Positions 6,820 to 15,417 of a stretch of DNA of 35,009 nt are shown in pieces (the first letter of the stretch is position 1; each line of letters begins with the position of its first letter). The notes under the pieces were generated by a model. It saw only the letters and a program-made list of their open reading frames with translations. It had not been told where the DNA came from and made no database searches. The stretch comes from Nitrospirota bacterium (GTDB lineage: Bacteria; Nitrospirota; Thermodesulfovibrionia; Thermodesulfovibrionales; Magnetobacteriaceae), in assembly GCA_015233245.1 (NCBI GenBank), contig JADFYB010000017.1:1-35009 (forward strand), in the 5' to 3' direction. A program made the position numbers and the translations under genes.

Positions 6820-8830
6820 TATCACCTCCATAAGAAATTTCAAGCGGCTGATAAAGACGGCTTTCAAGCTCATCAATAAATCTTGACGGTTTCACAGGCC
6901 CTACTATATTAGACATCTGTGTGTTGCAAAGATAGAGCTCATCACAGGCCCTCGTTACAGCTACATAAAAAAGCCTCCTTTCCTCCTCCTCTTCGCCTGC
7001 GGCAATGGATTTAAATAGCGGAAACTGACCGTCGTTTAGCCCGATTATAAAGACCCGTTTCCACTCCAGTCCCTTTGCCTGATGCACCGAGGTCAGTACG
7101 ACTTTGCCCATAAAACTGTCTCCTGTCTCCTCATCCTCATCTGTGTCGCCCCCAATTGCCATATCGCTGACAAATGTGGAAATGCTGTCGTACTTTATAG
7201 CATACTCCGACATTTTCTCTATATCCTCAAGTCTGCTCTCAGCGTTAGTATAAGCCTCATAGATAAACTGTTCGTAGCCACCCTCGGTGATAAGTTTTAT
7301 AGCCCTTGATGGTGATTTTTGTACCTTTATTTGTTCAATTGTTTCTAAAAGCTGACGGAAACGTTCTCTGCCTTTTTGCGGCACAGAGTTGTTAAGTTTC
7401 GGCAGTGCGTCTAAGGGGGTCTCCTCCTGATTTCGAGTCAAAATAACCCAGAACTTCTCTATGGTTTTATTTCCAACACCCGGAATCATTTTTAAAATCC
7501 GTTTCCAGCCAATTTCATCAAAAGGATTTACCACAACCTTAAGGTATGCCATCACATCCTTGATATGAGCCATTTCAAAAAACTTCATGCCGGAGCGCAC
7601 CTCATAGAAGATCCCATGCCGGGTCAACTCCAGTTGTAGCTCAAGGGACTGGTAGTGAGCGCGATAAAGCACAGAAACGTTCGATAATGAGCCTCCCTCC
7701 TCGGCTATATCCCTTAGCTTAGAGCACACAAACTCCGCCTGTGCCTCAACATCGGAAAGCTCTACCAGATATGCGAGCGGATACGGCTTGCCCTCATGTG
7801 TTATGTCTTTCCGGCTGGATTCAAGGTCCTTTCTGTATTGCCGTCGATTTCCTCTGATTATGGCATTAGCAAGATTCAGAATTTGAGGAGTGCTGCGGTA
7901 GTTGTAGGTAAGGCGGAATATCTTTGTGTTTGGATAATAATTATGAAAATTTAAAATGTTATCGAGATTTGCTCCCCTAAAGGAAAATATCGCTTGTGCA
8001 TCGTCTCCTACAGCCATGATATTTTTGTGTACAGAGGAAAGAAGATAGACAATCTCAGCCTGAACTGAGTTCGTGTCCTGGTACTCATCCACCAGCACGT
8101 GCTTAAATCTGCCGCTTAGTTGTTCCCGCACGTCGGGAAAATCAGTGAGCAGAACTTTTAAGTTGATAAGCAAATCGTCAAAATCCATTAAATTCAGCGT
8201 GGATTTTTTATGTTCATAGAGTTTAAATATTGCTATAATATCGTCAGTTGAAGTGCGGAGTTTACTGTATTTTTTTGCTATAGAATCCTCGATGGTTTTA
8301 GAAGTGTTTTTCACATACGAATAAATATCAGAAAGTACAGCGGCTTTAGGAATAGGAGCCACTCCGTAAGCTTTCCCTCCTGAATATCCTGTCGTTAGTT
8401 TAGAGCCTTCAATTTCTGATTTACAGAGATCAAAGAGTTCGTTAGTGTCTGCTCTGTCCAAAATGGTAAAGTCTTTGGTGTAGCCCAGAAGTTCAGCGTA
8501 TCTGCGTAGTAAGGTGTTGCCTATGTGGTGAAACGTGCCGCCCCACAGTGAGCTAATCTCTCCGCCTGCCAAAGTTTCCGCCCGTGACATCATCTCCTTT
8601 GCCGCTTTATTTGTAAATGTGAGAAGGAGTATTTCAGAGGGTCTGACCCCCTGGTCTATAAGCCATGCGACACGATAGGTTACAGTTGTGGTCTTACCGG
8701 TGCCGGCCCCTGCCAGTACAAGCATAGGCCCGCCCTTATAGGTAACCACATCCAGTTGCGAGGGGTTTAGCTCCTCTGAAAAATTGATTTTTCTGGATGC
8801 AATATCTCTGCGTATTGTGTATTTTTCCAT
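6806..8830 (-). CDS. UvrD/PcrA/Rep-family ATP-dependent 3'-5' DNA helicase
   Basis: Superfamily 1A helicase of 674 residues, close to Rep/PcrA length. Visible motifs in order: Q-motif LNPSQLDVV near residue 25; Walker A AGAGTGKTTT at 40-49; Walker B HVLVDEYQDTN; motif III GDDAQAIFSFRGA; motif IV TYNYRST; motif V SVHQAKGLEWKRVF; motif VI EERRLFYVAVTRA. These indicate an ATP-driven translocase acting in repair, replication restart or recombination. The start ATG at 8830 gives the standard N-terminus, though a strong ribosome binding site is not obvious. The gene lies between the DUF4160/DUF2442 pair upstream and a membrane protein that overlaps its stop by 14 bases. Sequence alone does not separate UvrD, PcrA and Rep, so no symbol is given. 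Confidence 0.93.
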   Translation of the reverse strand: MEKYTIRRDIASRKINFSEELNPSQLDVVTYKGGPMLVLAGAGTGKTTTVTYRVAWLIDQGVRPSEILLLTFTNKAAKEMMSRAETLAGGEISSLWGGTFHHIGNTLLRRYAELLGYTKDFTILDRADTNELFDLCKSEIEGSKLTTGYSGGKAYGVAPIPKAAVLSDIYSYVKNTSKTIEDSIAKKYSKLRTSTDDIIAIFKLYEHKKSTLNLMDFDDLLINLKVLLTDFPDVREQLSGRFKHVLVDEYQDTNSVQAEIVYLLSSVHKNIMAVGDDAQAIFSFRGANLDNILNFHNYYPNTKIFRLTYNYRSTPQILNLANAIIRGNRRQYRKDLESSRKDITHEGKPYPLAYLVELSDVEAQAEFVCSKLRDIAEEGGSLSNVSVLYRAHYQSLELQLELTRHGIFYEVRSGMKFFEMAHIKDVMAYLKVVVNPFDEIGWKRILKMIPGVGNKTIEKFWVILTRNQEETPLDALPKLNNSVPQKGRERFRQLLETIEQIKVQKSPSRAIKLITEGGYEQFIYEAYTNAESRLEDIEKMSEYAIKYDSISTFVSDMAIGGDTDEDEETGDSFMGKVVLTSVHQAKGLEWKRVFIIGLNDGQFPLFKSIAAGEEEEERRLFYVAVTRACDELYLCNTQMSNIVGPVKPSRFIDELESRLYQPLEISYGGDNDIF

Positions 8831-8933
8831 TTAACTTTTCTCTTATGGTAAAAGGATAATATGTACGCTATTATAATACAAAGAGGCGCTATTAGCAATA
8901 TTTGAAAAAAGATAGAATTCGTATTAGCAGCAA

Positions 8934-8972
8934 CAAAAAGAGAACTAAACGGTGCCGAGTCTGTTTAGTTCT
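8934..8972 (-). terminator. Rho-independent terminator after the DUF2442 gene
   Basis: A 10-bp perfect stem (8941-8950 AGAACTAAAC with 8963-8972) and a 12-base loop are followed on the minus strand by CTTTTTG (8935-8940). It lies 15 bases past the DUF2442 stop and isolates that pair from the helicase gene. Confidence 0.8.
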
Positions 8973-8986
8973 GTACTGCTTGATAG

Positions 8987-9247
8987 CTACTTTGCAGTTA
9001 AGTGGTATTTCTCAGGATTTTTAAGGCTATCCTCCGATAAATCAACATCAAGCTCCGGCCAGTAAAGATGATGTGGGGTTTGGAAAACGACGTTAAAAAT
9101 TTGACTGATCCTCGCATTTTTAAACCATGGGTAATCCTCGTAAGGCAAAAAATACTCACTGTCTTTCAGGCAAAGCCAAATTCCAAAGGGAGAAATATTT
9201 GTGACCTCAACATCCAAAGTATTCACTCCACTTGTTTCTGATTTCAT
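8987..9247 (-). CDS. DUF2442 family protein
   Basis: Encodes 86 residues. The sequence VEVTNISPFGIWLCLKDSEY followed by FLPYEDYPWF and later HLYWPELDVDL closely follows the DUF2442 pattern, in the subgroup with a C-terminal DLSxxSLxNPEKYxL tail. The start at 9247 has a purine-rich TAGGGG site about 10 bases upstream and overlaps the DUF4160 gene by 41 bases, a strong sign of coupling. DUF2442 and DUF4160 genes recur side by side in many bacteria and are often listed as a candidate toxin-antitoxin or regulatory pair. I know of no demonstrated activity. A terminator follows directly. Confidence 0.85.
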   Translation of the reverse strand: MKSETSGVNTLDVEVTNISPFGIWLCLKDSEYFLPYEDYPWFKNARISQIFNVVFQTPHHLYWPELDVDLSEDSLKNPEKYHLTAK

Positions 9248-9446
9248 TTACATTATCCCCTACTATTTTTTTAATTTCATTAATCTGATTTTCTTTAAGG
9301 CCATAATTTATGGCAAGGGATACTTCAGGTTCTAACCAAAATTTCACCTCCCCGTCACTACAGTTAACATGTACATGAGGACGTGATTCCTCTTTTGAAA
9401 AAAAGAAAAACCTGTAACCCTTATAAACAAATACAGTGGGACTCAT
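9207..9446 (-). CDS. DUF4160 family protein
   Basis: Encodes 79 residues matching the compact DUF4160 pattern: an N-terminal MSPTVFVYKGYRFFFFSKEE, the hallmark RPHVHV, then the charged segment SDGEVKFWLEPEVSLA and a C-terminal helix with NEIRNKWSEYF. The His-x-His within PHVHV is the most conserved element. No clear Shine-Dalgarno precedes the ATG at 9446, but the N-terminus is the family norm. It is the first gene of a two-gene unit with DUF2442, overlapping by 41 bases in a different frame. DUF4160 is the presumed effector of this pair in toxin-antitoxin predictions; this is inference from the recurrent association. Confidence 0.87.
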   Translation of the reverse strand: MSPTVFVYKGYRFFFFSKEESRPHVHVNCSDGEVKFWLEPEVSLAINYGLKENQINEIKKIVGDNVNEIRNKWSEYFGC

Positions 9447-9533
9447 ATTTTTAATTCTATCATAATCTGCAGAAATTAACGAAATAATATAAATTGGTTC
9501 TCTGCCAAATTGCTTAAACTGCTTGTTAATCGG

Positions 9534-10847
9534 TCACGGTTTCTGATGTTTGTCGAAATTGAAGTCGTAGGTGTTCCACGATTTACACGATGGGCAGCGC
9601 CCCTCCCAATCTGTGGCCTCGTGTTTACAGTTTAAGCAAATGTAGGGAATTCTCAGTGCTCTCTTAAGTCCTATGACTTTTAAAAACTCAGCGGCTGCCT
9701 TCTCACATTCGTTTCTTCTTAAGTAGAGGCTACCCTTTATCTTATGCACCTCTGAGTATGTGGATGTGCTGTCAAAGGAGTTGAAAATATCCAGCGCCTC
9801 GTCAAGCATTTCAAGCCGATAGTAGAGTTTACCAAGGAAGAGTTTTATAGCATCGGCCTCTGGATTGTCAGATAGCGCATTTTTATAAATTCTGATAAGT
9901 CGCGACGGTTCACTTTCATTTATGAGCAGATCCTCAAGCCTTGCAAGTATTATCAGGGAGTTTGTTTCCTTATGAACCTTCTCAAGATAATTTATGCCGG
10001 ACTCGGTATTGCCTTCAAGCAAAAACACCTCAGCAAGCCCCAGATGCGCAGGGATAAACGACTTATCATACTTGATCACTTCTTTAAACACTTTCCTTGC
10101 CTTCTCAATTTCGGAATTTTCCAGAGACTGTCTGCCATACTCGTATTCATAACCGTGGAGAATTCTCTCTTGTGCCTCTTTATGGGAATCGTTATCTGGT
10201 AAACTCTTAAGTATCGTCTTTTGCAGGTGTATTAGTTCATCCCACCGGGATTGCTGTTCAAATATCTCGCGCTTCTTATACAAAGCTAGTGCATTGTGCG
10301 GTTCTAAAACAAGAATTTTATCGGCTGTCTCCTCCGCTTCATGTAACACTCCCTGCGCTATTCGCACATCCAGAGACTTAAAGAGTACCTCAATGTTTCC
10401 TGAGTCCATGGTGAGCGCCTTGTGGTAAAGCTCCATTGCCTTCATGGTTTCATTTTTTTCACTGTACGTATCGGCTAACTTTACAATTGAGGGAATGTGC
10501 TCCGGATTTTCTTTTAGCACATTTTGTAGCTCCACCACTGCCTCATCCACAAGATTAGCCGCGGCATAATTGACTGCCTTTGAGTACAGAACCTGCGACA
10601 TTTCCTCTTTTTTACGTTTCTTTTGCGTTAACCTCGACTGAATATAGTTTCTGGTATCACGTATAAAGAAAATCACAAACATTAAAGCAGCTCCGATTAT
10701 AGTTGAGACAGCCATCAGAGCTATTAAAGGAAGATCATAGGCAAGTTCCTTTGTAAGATGCAGCCTTACTGAATCACTGTTGTATATGGCAAGATAAAAC
10801 ACGCCACAGAGCACAACAAGAAACAATAACGATGTAAATCTTATCAT
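9534..10847 (-). CDS. LapA-LapB fusion: lipopolysaccharide assembly regulator with TPRs and zinc ribbon
   Basis: Encodes 437 residues. Residues 1-65 have two membrane helices (about 6-22 and 41-62) separated by YNSDSVRLHL and DLPL, which matches the LapA (DUF1049) layout. The following 330 residues are tetratricopeptide repeats (for example SIVKLADTYSEKNETMKAME). The C-terminus is the rubredoxin-like LapB metal site C404-x2-C407 ... C418-x2-C421. In E. coli LapA and LapB are separate neighbouring proteins at the inner membrane; LapB promotes FtsH degradation of LpxC and so limits lipopolysaccharide synthesis. Here both appear in one polypeptide. The ATG shares a single base with the rsfS stop, so it is cotranslated in a nadD-rsfS-lapAB run. 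The LapB assignment is firm; the LapA assignment rests on topology and motif. Confidence 0.85.
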   Translation of the reverse strand: MIRFTSLLFLVVLCGVFYLAIYNSDSVRLHLTKELAYDLPLIALMAVSTIIGAALMFVIFFIRDTRNYIQSRLTQKKRKKEEMSQVLYSKAVNYAAANLVDEAVVELQNVLKENPEHIPSIVKLADTYSEKNETMKAMELYHKALTMDSGNIEVLFKSLDVRIAQGVLHEAEETADKILVLEPHNALALYKKREIFEQQSRWDELIHLQKTILKSLPDNDSHKEAQERILHGYEYEYGRQSLENSEIEKARKVFKEVIKYDKSFIPAHLGLAEVFLLEGNTESGINYLEKVHKETNSLIILARLEDLLINESEPSRLIRIYKNALSDNPEADAIKLFLGKLYYRLEMLDEALDIFNSFDSTSTYSEVHKIKGSLYLRRNECEKAAAEFLKVIGLKRALRIPYICLNCKHEATDWEGRCPSCKSWNTYDFNFDKHQKP

Positions 10848-11224
10848 CAGTTTAAAGCCGCCGATACAATGCCCTGAGTATTATCAAAAGTTATTCTGCG
10901 CGCATCAAGCCAAAATCTCTCTAACTCGTAGTACTCTCTTGCCTCCGGATTAAATATGTGAACCAGCATGTCGCCGTAGTCTAAAATAATCCAACTGTTG
11001 TTCCTTTGTCCCTCTATATGCAACGGTTTGATCTTATTTTCCTTTAGCTTACTCTCCACACCATCTGAAAGTGCCCTTATATGCGGCACAGAGCTGCCCG
11101 TACAAATAACAAAATAATCTGCTATCTGGGTTAGTCCCCTTAAATCCAACACCACTGTATCCTCGCCCTTTTTTTCTGAAAGAGCCTCCACTACTGTTTT
11201 TAAGTATTGTTCAGTTTTTTTCAA
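10847..11224 (-). CDS. rsfS: Ribosomal silencing factor RsfS
   Basis: Encodes 125 residues of the RsfS/Iojap family. It binds ribosomal protein uL14 on the large subunit and blocks subunit joining when nutrients are scarce. The characteristic segments VVLDLRGLTQIADYFVICTG, HIEGQRNNSWIILDYGDMLV and HIFNPEAREYYELERFW are present in the expected order. It lies 36 bases after nadD, a very common pairing, and its stop shares one base with the start of the LapA-LapB gene. Confidence 0.95.
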   Translation of the reverse strand: MKKTEQYLKTVVEALSEKKGEDTVVLDLRGLTQIADYFVICTGSSVPHIRALSDGVESKLKENKIKPLHIEGQRNNSWIILDYGDMLVHIFNPEAREYYELERFWLDARRITFDNTQGIVSAALN

Positions 11225-11260
11225 ATTACCCGCCTTTTTTGACTTAAATTAACACTGATT

Positions 11261-11926
11261 CTATAACTCCGTGCTTTGCCCTCTGTACAGTCCCTTATCA
11301 ATTATATACGATTGAACGTTTTCAGGCAAGAGGTATTTTACACTTTTCTCCCGGTTGATTAATTGTCTTATCATGGTTGATGAAATGTCAAGAGCGGTTA
11401 TATTTAAAAGAAACGCCTCTCCTTTTTGTTTAAGTTTAACCTTAGTTACACTTTCTGATGCGGGAAAATTCAGTGCCTCAGCATCAACATAGGGGGATGC
11501 TAAAATTTCACTTTCATTCAGAGGCGGCCTTGTAAGTATTATGAAGTTAACAGTTGAGATAACAGCCTCAGCCTGATACCAGTTAGGCATATCCATAAAT
11601 GAATCCATGCCCAGTATAAAGTAGAGGACGGCGCGGTCCCCGTAATTTTGAACCAACTCCTGCAGCGTACAAATTGTGTAGGAAAGTCCCTGCCGTTTGC
11701 ACTCAATGTCTGAGACCTCAAAGCGATCGTTACTGTCTGTGGCAAGTCTGACCATTTCAAGTCTGTCATCAGACGGGACAAGTCCGTGTCTTTTCAGAGG
11801 TGGATTATATGAGGGGATAAACACCACCTTGTCTAAGGAAAATGCGCTCAAGGCCTCCTCTGCCGCCCTGAGATGCCCGTAGTGGACAGGGTTAAAGGTG
11901 CCGCCAAATAGTCCCACACCTCTCAT
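11261..11926 (-). CDS. nadD: Nicotinate-nucleotide adenylyltransferase
   Basis: Converts nicotinate mononucleotide and ATP into deamido-NAD in cytoplasmic NAD synthesis. The protein has 221 residues. The nucleotidyltransferase signature GGTFNPVHYGHLRAAEEAL (HxGH) is near residue 10, the substrate segment FIPSYNPPLK follows, and ISSTMIRQLI near the C-terminus is the second phosphate-binding motif. It leads a run with rsfS (36-base gap) and lapAB, and begins 16 bases after the stop of the small carbohydrate-binding protein gene. The ATG at 11926 gives the canonical N-terminus. Confidence 0.95.
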   Translation of the reverse strand: MRGVGLFGGTFNPVHYGHLRAAEEALSAFSLDKVVFIPSYNPPLKRHGLVPSDDRLEMVRLATDSNDRFEVSDIECKRQGLSYTICTLQELVQNYGDRAVLYFILGMDSFMDMPNWYQAEAVISTVNFIILTRPPLNESEILASPYVDAEALNFPASESVTKVKLKQKGEAFLLNITALDISSTMIRQLINREKSVKYLLPENVQSYIIDKGLYRGQSTEL

Positions 11927-11942
11927 CTTTTCCGTGTGTTGA

Positions 11943-12332
11943 TTAATCTCTGTAAAGCTCCACTACCGAGTTTTCAAAATTACCCAGACAGCTTTTTTCA
12001 TATCTGTCGGCATTCCAGTCATTTTCCCAATGCTCATCGTCTATCAAAAACTTATATTGATGTTCCGTTTCAGCTTCTAATTCAACTGTGACTGAAAAAA
12101 TGCCGTTTTTATCTTTTTTTAGTGGTGTAGCCTCTGTATCCCAGTCGTTAAAGTCACCGGTTAAAGTTACCTTGTGAGCGTTTTCAGTAGCCTCTTTTGG
12201 CAGCATAAAAGTGACCTTGCAGAGGTTAGTTCCCTCCATGTATTGTTTTGTAAGCCTGGTTAGCTCCGGCTCCTCTGTCTGTTTTGCTGTATCATTTGCT
12301 TTTTTTGCGATTATATTCTGTGTTTCTTTCAT
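11943..12332 (-). CDS. Small stand-alone CBM48-type (isoamylase N-terminal / AMPK glycogen-binding-like) protein
   Basis: Encodes 129 residues from ATG at 12332. A GTG six codons upstream sits inside the GGGAGG ribosome binding site and is rejected. The first 45 residues are charged and probably disordered. Residues about 45-129 form an E-set sandwich of the CBM48/AMPK-beta glycogen-binding type: VTLTGDFNDWDTEATPLKKD, then GIFSVTVELEAE, HQYKFLIDDEHWENDW and a C-terminal NSVVEL strand. The tryptophans in FNDW and in the HWENDW segment are typical carbohydrate contacts. There is no catalytic domain and no glycogen enzyme next to it; it sits between nadD and a polysaccharide gene run. It may target a partner to a glucan or act as a scaffold; that is inference. 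Confidence 0.8.
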   Translation of the reverse strand: MKETQNIIAKKANDTAKQTEEPELTRLTKQYMEGTNLCKVTFMLPKEATENAHKVTLTGDFNDWDTEATPLKKDKNGIFSVTVELEAETEHQYKFLIDDEHWENDWNADRYEKSCLGNFENSVVELYRD

Positions 12333-12421
12333 CAGAGACCTCCCTCGCACCTTAAAGTATCAAGCCAGATAGCTTCACTTTAGTATTGTAACACTATCGG
12401 AAACATTAATTATACCAACAT

Positions 12422-13543
12422 TCATTTGCACAGATTGGCAATAAAGGCAAATGTCTCGTTGGCAGTACGATGCCACGTGTAGCTTTCTGATAGCTCAAAG
12501 CTTCGCAATGCGCATTTATACCGTAACTCAGGGGTTTCCATCAGAGCTTTAAGCGCTGAGGCAATGCTCCCCACCTCTTCAGGGTTAAAATACACTCCGC
12601 CGTCTTTAAGAGTCTCTTTCATTGAACTCATATCCGAGCACGCTATCGGGAGTCCTGACGACATCGCTTCAAGTAGAATGTTTGAAATCGTTTCACAGCT
12701 GGATGCAAAGACAAATCCATCAGCCTCCCTGTAGGTTTGAGAAAGCTGATCGTAAGGAATCAATTCTTTATAAGTGATAAACTCGCCATGAGGATCTCTT
12801 TTCCTTATCTCTTTCATAAGAGCATTCAAAGACGGTTTATAGTAAGAACCTACAAGTGAGAGAGTTACCGGATACCCTTTTTCCTGCAACTCTGAGATTG
12901 CCCTGACAACGCTGCCCTGATGCTTGTACACGTCCACTATGGACACGTATAGCCACTTAAACGGACTCGGTGTGCTCAGTAATTTATTATTATCCGGCAT
13001 GTTTCTAAAAACCGGAGAAACACCGTGGGGAATAACAATGGTGTTACAAGGGAGTTTCCCTGAAAGTTCAAAAACCTTTTTTTGGGTATATTCAGTCAGA
13101 AAAATCACTCCGTCAGCTTTTCTGAATGTGCTTATCTGGGACTTACGAAGGGCCATAAGCCTGAGAGTCATAAAGGACGGACCATATCTTAGTAATTCCC
13201 TTGTCTCAAACGGCAGAAGGTTTCTTGCCATAGTGACAAACGGTTTAAAGTTCCCGCTGAAATTTCCGCCGGGCACAAATAAAATATCCGCAAAACGGGC
13301 GGCAAGTTTAGAAAGCACCCGGTTTTGCCAGTAAAGCCTGTATGGGAGCGGTTTATCAAGCATTGGCTCATGGCAAAGAGTTAAGTCCTCTATGGGAGTT
13401 ATTTTGCTAAGTGTATCCCTGCCTCCCCAAAGAGTCACGTTGCTAAAGCCATGAGCTCTAAAGTCTGCCGCTTTAAAAAGCTCAACTAAATGTGTAAGAC
13501 CGCCGCCAGCCCTTAAATTAGAGCAATCAACGCCAAGTCTCAT
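12422..13543 (-). CDS. Glycosyltransferase family 4 protein
   Basis: Encodes 373 residues of a GT-B, retaining GT4-type transferase. The N-terminal Rossmann half begins MRLGVDCSNLRAGGGLTHLV with an acceptor-side glycine loop. The C-terminal half has the donor-binding stretch PFKWLYVSIVDVYKHQG, the segment FVFASSCETISNILLEAMSS containing the E-x7-E nucleotide-sugar signature, and GLPIACSD. It overlaps the amidotransferase gene upstream by 4 bases and belongs to one transcription run with that gene and the sugar phosphotransferase at 15418-16776. It is therefore likely to add a sugar to the lipid-linked chain started by that enzyme. Donor and acceptor cannot be told from sequence. Confidence 0.9.
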   Translation of the reverse strand: MRLGVDCSNLRAGGGLTHLVELFKAADFRAHGFSNVTLWGGRDTLSKITPIEDLTLCHEPMLDKPLPYRLYWQNRVLSKLAARFADILFVPGGNFSGNFKPFVTMARNLLPFETRELLRYGPSFMTLRLMALRKSQISTFRKADGVIFLTEYTQKKVFELSGKLPCNTIVIPHGVSPVFRNMPDNNKLLSTPSPFKWLYVSIVDVYKHQGSVVRAISELQEKGYPVTLSLVGSYYKPSLNALMKEIRKRDPHGEFITYKELIPYDQLSQTYREADGFVFASSCETISNILLEAMSSGLPIACSDMSSMKETLKDGGVYFNPEEVGSIASALKALMETPELRYKCALRSFELSESYTWHRTANETFAFIANLCK

Positions 13544-15414
13544 CGTAAGTGGTCTCTTCTATAGAAATCCACAAGCACCGCTACTGCCCACAAAATTGAA
13601 GCGGCGTTTCTGCTTCCGCTTAAATGTGAATCGTAGAGTTTGATAATTTCCGTGTGATTAAGATATAGCGCTCTTAGTGATTCCTTATCATTAAACCTTT
13701 CCATAGCCCATTCTTTAAGTCCACCCCTAAGCCATATGGCAACAGGGGCAGAGAATCCCTGCTTTGGCCTGTCAAGAATTTCACGGGGAATGTACCTGTA
13801 GGCAAGTTTCCTCAGCAGGTATTTATTTGTTAGTCCGCGAACTTTCCATGTTTCAGGCAGCCTCATAGCAAACGATACGACTCCGGGATCAAGAAGCGGA
13901 GCACGTGCCTCAAGTGAATAAGCCATTGAGGAGACATCCACCTTTTGCAGATAATCATCCGGCAGCGTAAACAGAGTGTCAAGGCGCATCGCCATTTCAG
14001 TTGCCGAAAGACTTTTGGGAAATTCCCGTGCGGCAGTTAAAAAGCCCTCTGCTATGCCCTCTGTGTGGCTGGTTAAATCGTTTAGCATAATAGCAGAAAA
14101 ATCCTTAATGATACTTCGTGTAAATGCAAACGCACTGACAGGATCGGACTTTGTGAGCATCTGTGAGAGGAGTTTTAACTTATGAGACGGTAAAAATGAA
14201 AGTGCAGTTGAGGGTATTTTTCTGAAAGCAGACGGTATTTTAAACAAGGCATCAAGACGCTTCAAAAGCACATAGTAATGATACCCGCCAAATAACTCGT
14301 CTCCACCGTCTCCTGTTAACGCTACTGTTACAAACCCTCGAGCAAGCTCAGAGACAGCCATCGAAGGGAGTGCCGAGTAGTCAAAAAAAGGCTTGTCAAA
14401 GACCTCCCTAAAGCGAGGAATCAGGGTAAGCAGGTCATCCACGCTCATAGTGTGTTGATGATGGTCTGTCTCAAGGTGTCTTGAAACTCTGAGAGCATGT
14501 GCGCTTTCGTCATACTGTGCCTCTTTAAATCCAATGGTAAATGTTTTAACGCCAGAGGTTGAAAGTTTTCTCATTAGGGCGACAACAAGTGAGCTGTCTA
14601 TACCTCCCGATAAAAATGCCCCAAGCGGGACATCGCTTATCATTTGCAGCTTTACCGCTCTCAGAAGTGTTTCATCAAGCTCGTCAAGCAAGTCGCCCTC
14701 TTTTGCCCTCTCTAACTTTTTATCCGGCACTGTTTGCCGTAAATCATAATAGCGTTTAATTGTGATGCCATCATTGTTCACAATAAGGTAATGGGCTTGC
14801 TGGAGTTTTCTAATTTCGTTATAAATGGTAAGAGGAGCTGGAAAATAGCCGATTTCAATGTAGTATCTAAGCCCTTGCATATTTATATCACGTGAGAGTC
14901 CTGGTAACAGTTCATAAATAGCCCTTGAACGGGATGCAAAGGCAAACACACAGTCGTCGTAGTGATAATAAAAAGGTTTTTCGCCCATTCTGTCACGAGC
15001 GGCAAAAAGGGATTTTTCCTGTCTGTCCCACACGGCAAAAGAAAACATTCCGCGCAGATGGTTTAGGCACTCCACCCCCCATCTTTTGTACGCTTCAAGC
15101 AACACCTCGGTGTCGCTGCCACCTGTCCAACTTACAACTGATTCGGCCTCAAGAGCCGCCCTAATCTCCTGAAAATTATAAATCTCCCCGTTATATACAA
15201 TAACAAAGCGCCCACTGTGTGATGCCATAGGCTGATGCCCCTCAGCGGTGACATCAATAACGGAAAGCCGCCTGTGAGCAAGACCGGTTTGGCCCTCTGT
15301 CCAAATTCCGACATCATCTGGGCCACGCTCAGAAAGCAGATCACGAGCTTTTGTTAGTCTCTCAACATTTATCCCGCCACTTCTGAAACTTACCATCCCA
15401 ACTATCCCACACAT
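13540..15414 (-). CDS. asnB: Glutamine-hydrolysing asparagine synthetase-like amidotransferase (AsnB family)
   Basis: Encodes 624 residues with both expected domains. Residues 1-200 are a class II glutamine amidotransferase: MCGIVG with the catalytic Cys2, LAHRRLSVID and YNGEIYNF. Residues about 240-600 are the ATP-pyrophosphatase/synthetase domain with SGGIDSS at 269-275, DGGDELFGGY and SLEARAPLLDPG. The reaction is glutamine- and ATP-dependent amide formation, classically aspartate to asparagine. Its position between a sugar phosphotransferase (3-base gap) and a glycosyltransferase (4-base overlap) matches the many bacterial polysaccharide loci that carry an AsnB paralogue. It could amidate a sugar acid or peptide in the polymer instead of making free asparagine. 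The family is certain; the substrate is inferred. Confidence 0.9.
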   Translation of the reverse strand: MCGIVGMVSFRSGGINVERLTKARDLLSERGPDDVGIWTEGQTGLAHRRLSVIDVTAEGHQPMASHSGRFVIVYNGEIYNFQEIRAALEAESVVSWTGGSDTEVLLEAYKRWGVECLNHLRGMFSFAVWDRQEKSLFAARDRMGEKPFYYHYDDCVFAFASRSRAIYELLPGLSRDINMQGLRYYIEIGYFPAPLTIYNEIRKLQQAHYLIVNNDGITIKRYYDLRQTVPDKKLERAKEGDLLDELDETLLRAVKLQMISDVPLGAFLSGGIDSSLVVALMRKLSTSGVKTFTIGFKEAQYDESAHALRVSRHLETDHHQHTMSVDDLLTLIPRFREVFDKPFFDYSALPSMAVSELARGFVTVALTGDGGDELFGGYHYYVLLKRLDALFKIPSAFRKIPSTALSFLPSHKLKLLSQMLTKSDPVSAFAFTRSIIKDFSAIMLNDLTSHTEGIAEGFLTAAREFPKSLSATEMAMRLDTLFTLPDDYLQKVDVSSMAYSLEARAPLLDPGVVSFAMRLPETWKVRGLTNKYLLRKLAYRYIPREILDRPKQGFSAPVAIWLRGGLKEWAMERFNDKESLRALYLNHTEIIKLYDSHLSGSRNAASILWAVAVLVDFYRRDHLR

Positions 15415-15417
15415 ATG

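Noticed and set aside
12924-13334. A 136-codon plus-strand frame opposite the glycosyltransferase gene.
   Set aside because: It is fully antisense to a well-supported gene, shows no motif and has no ribosome binding site.
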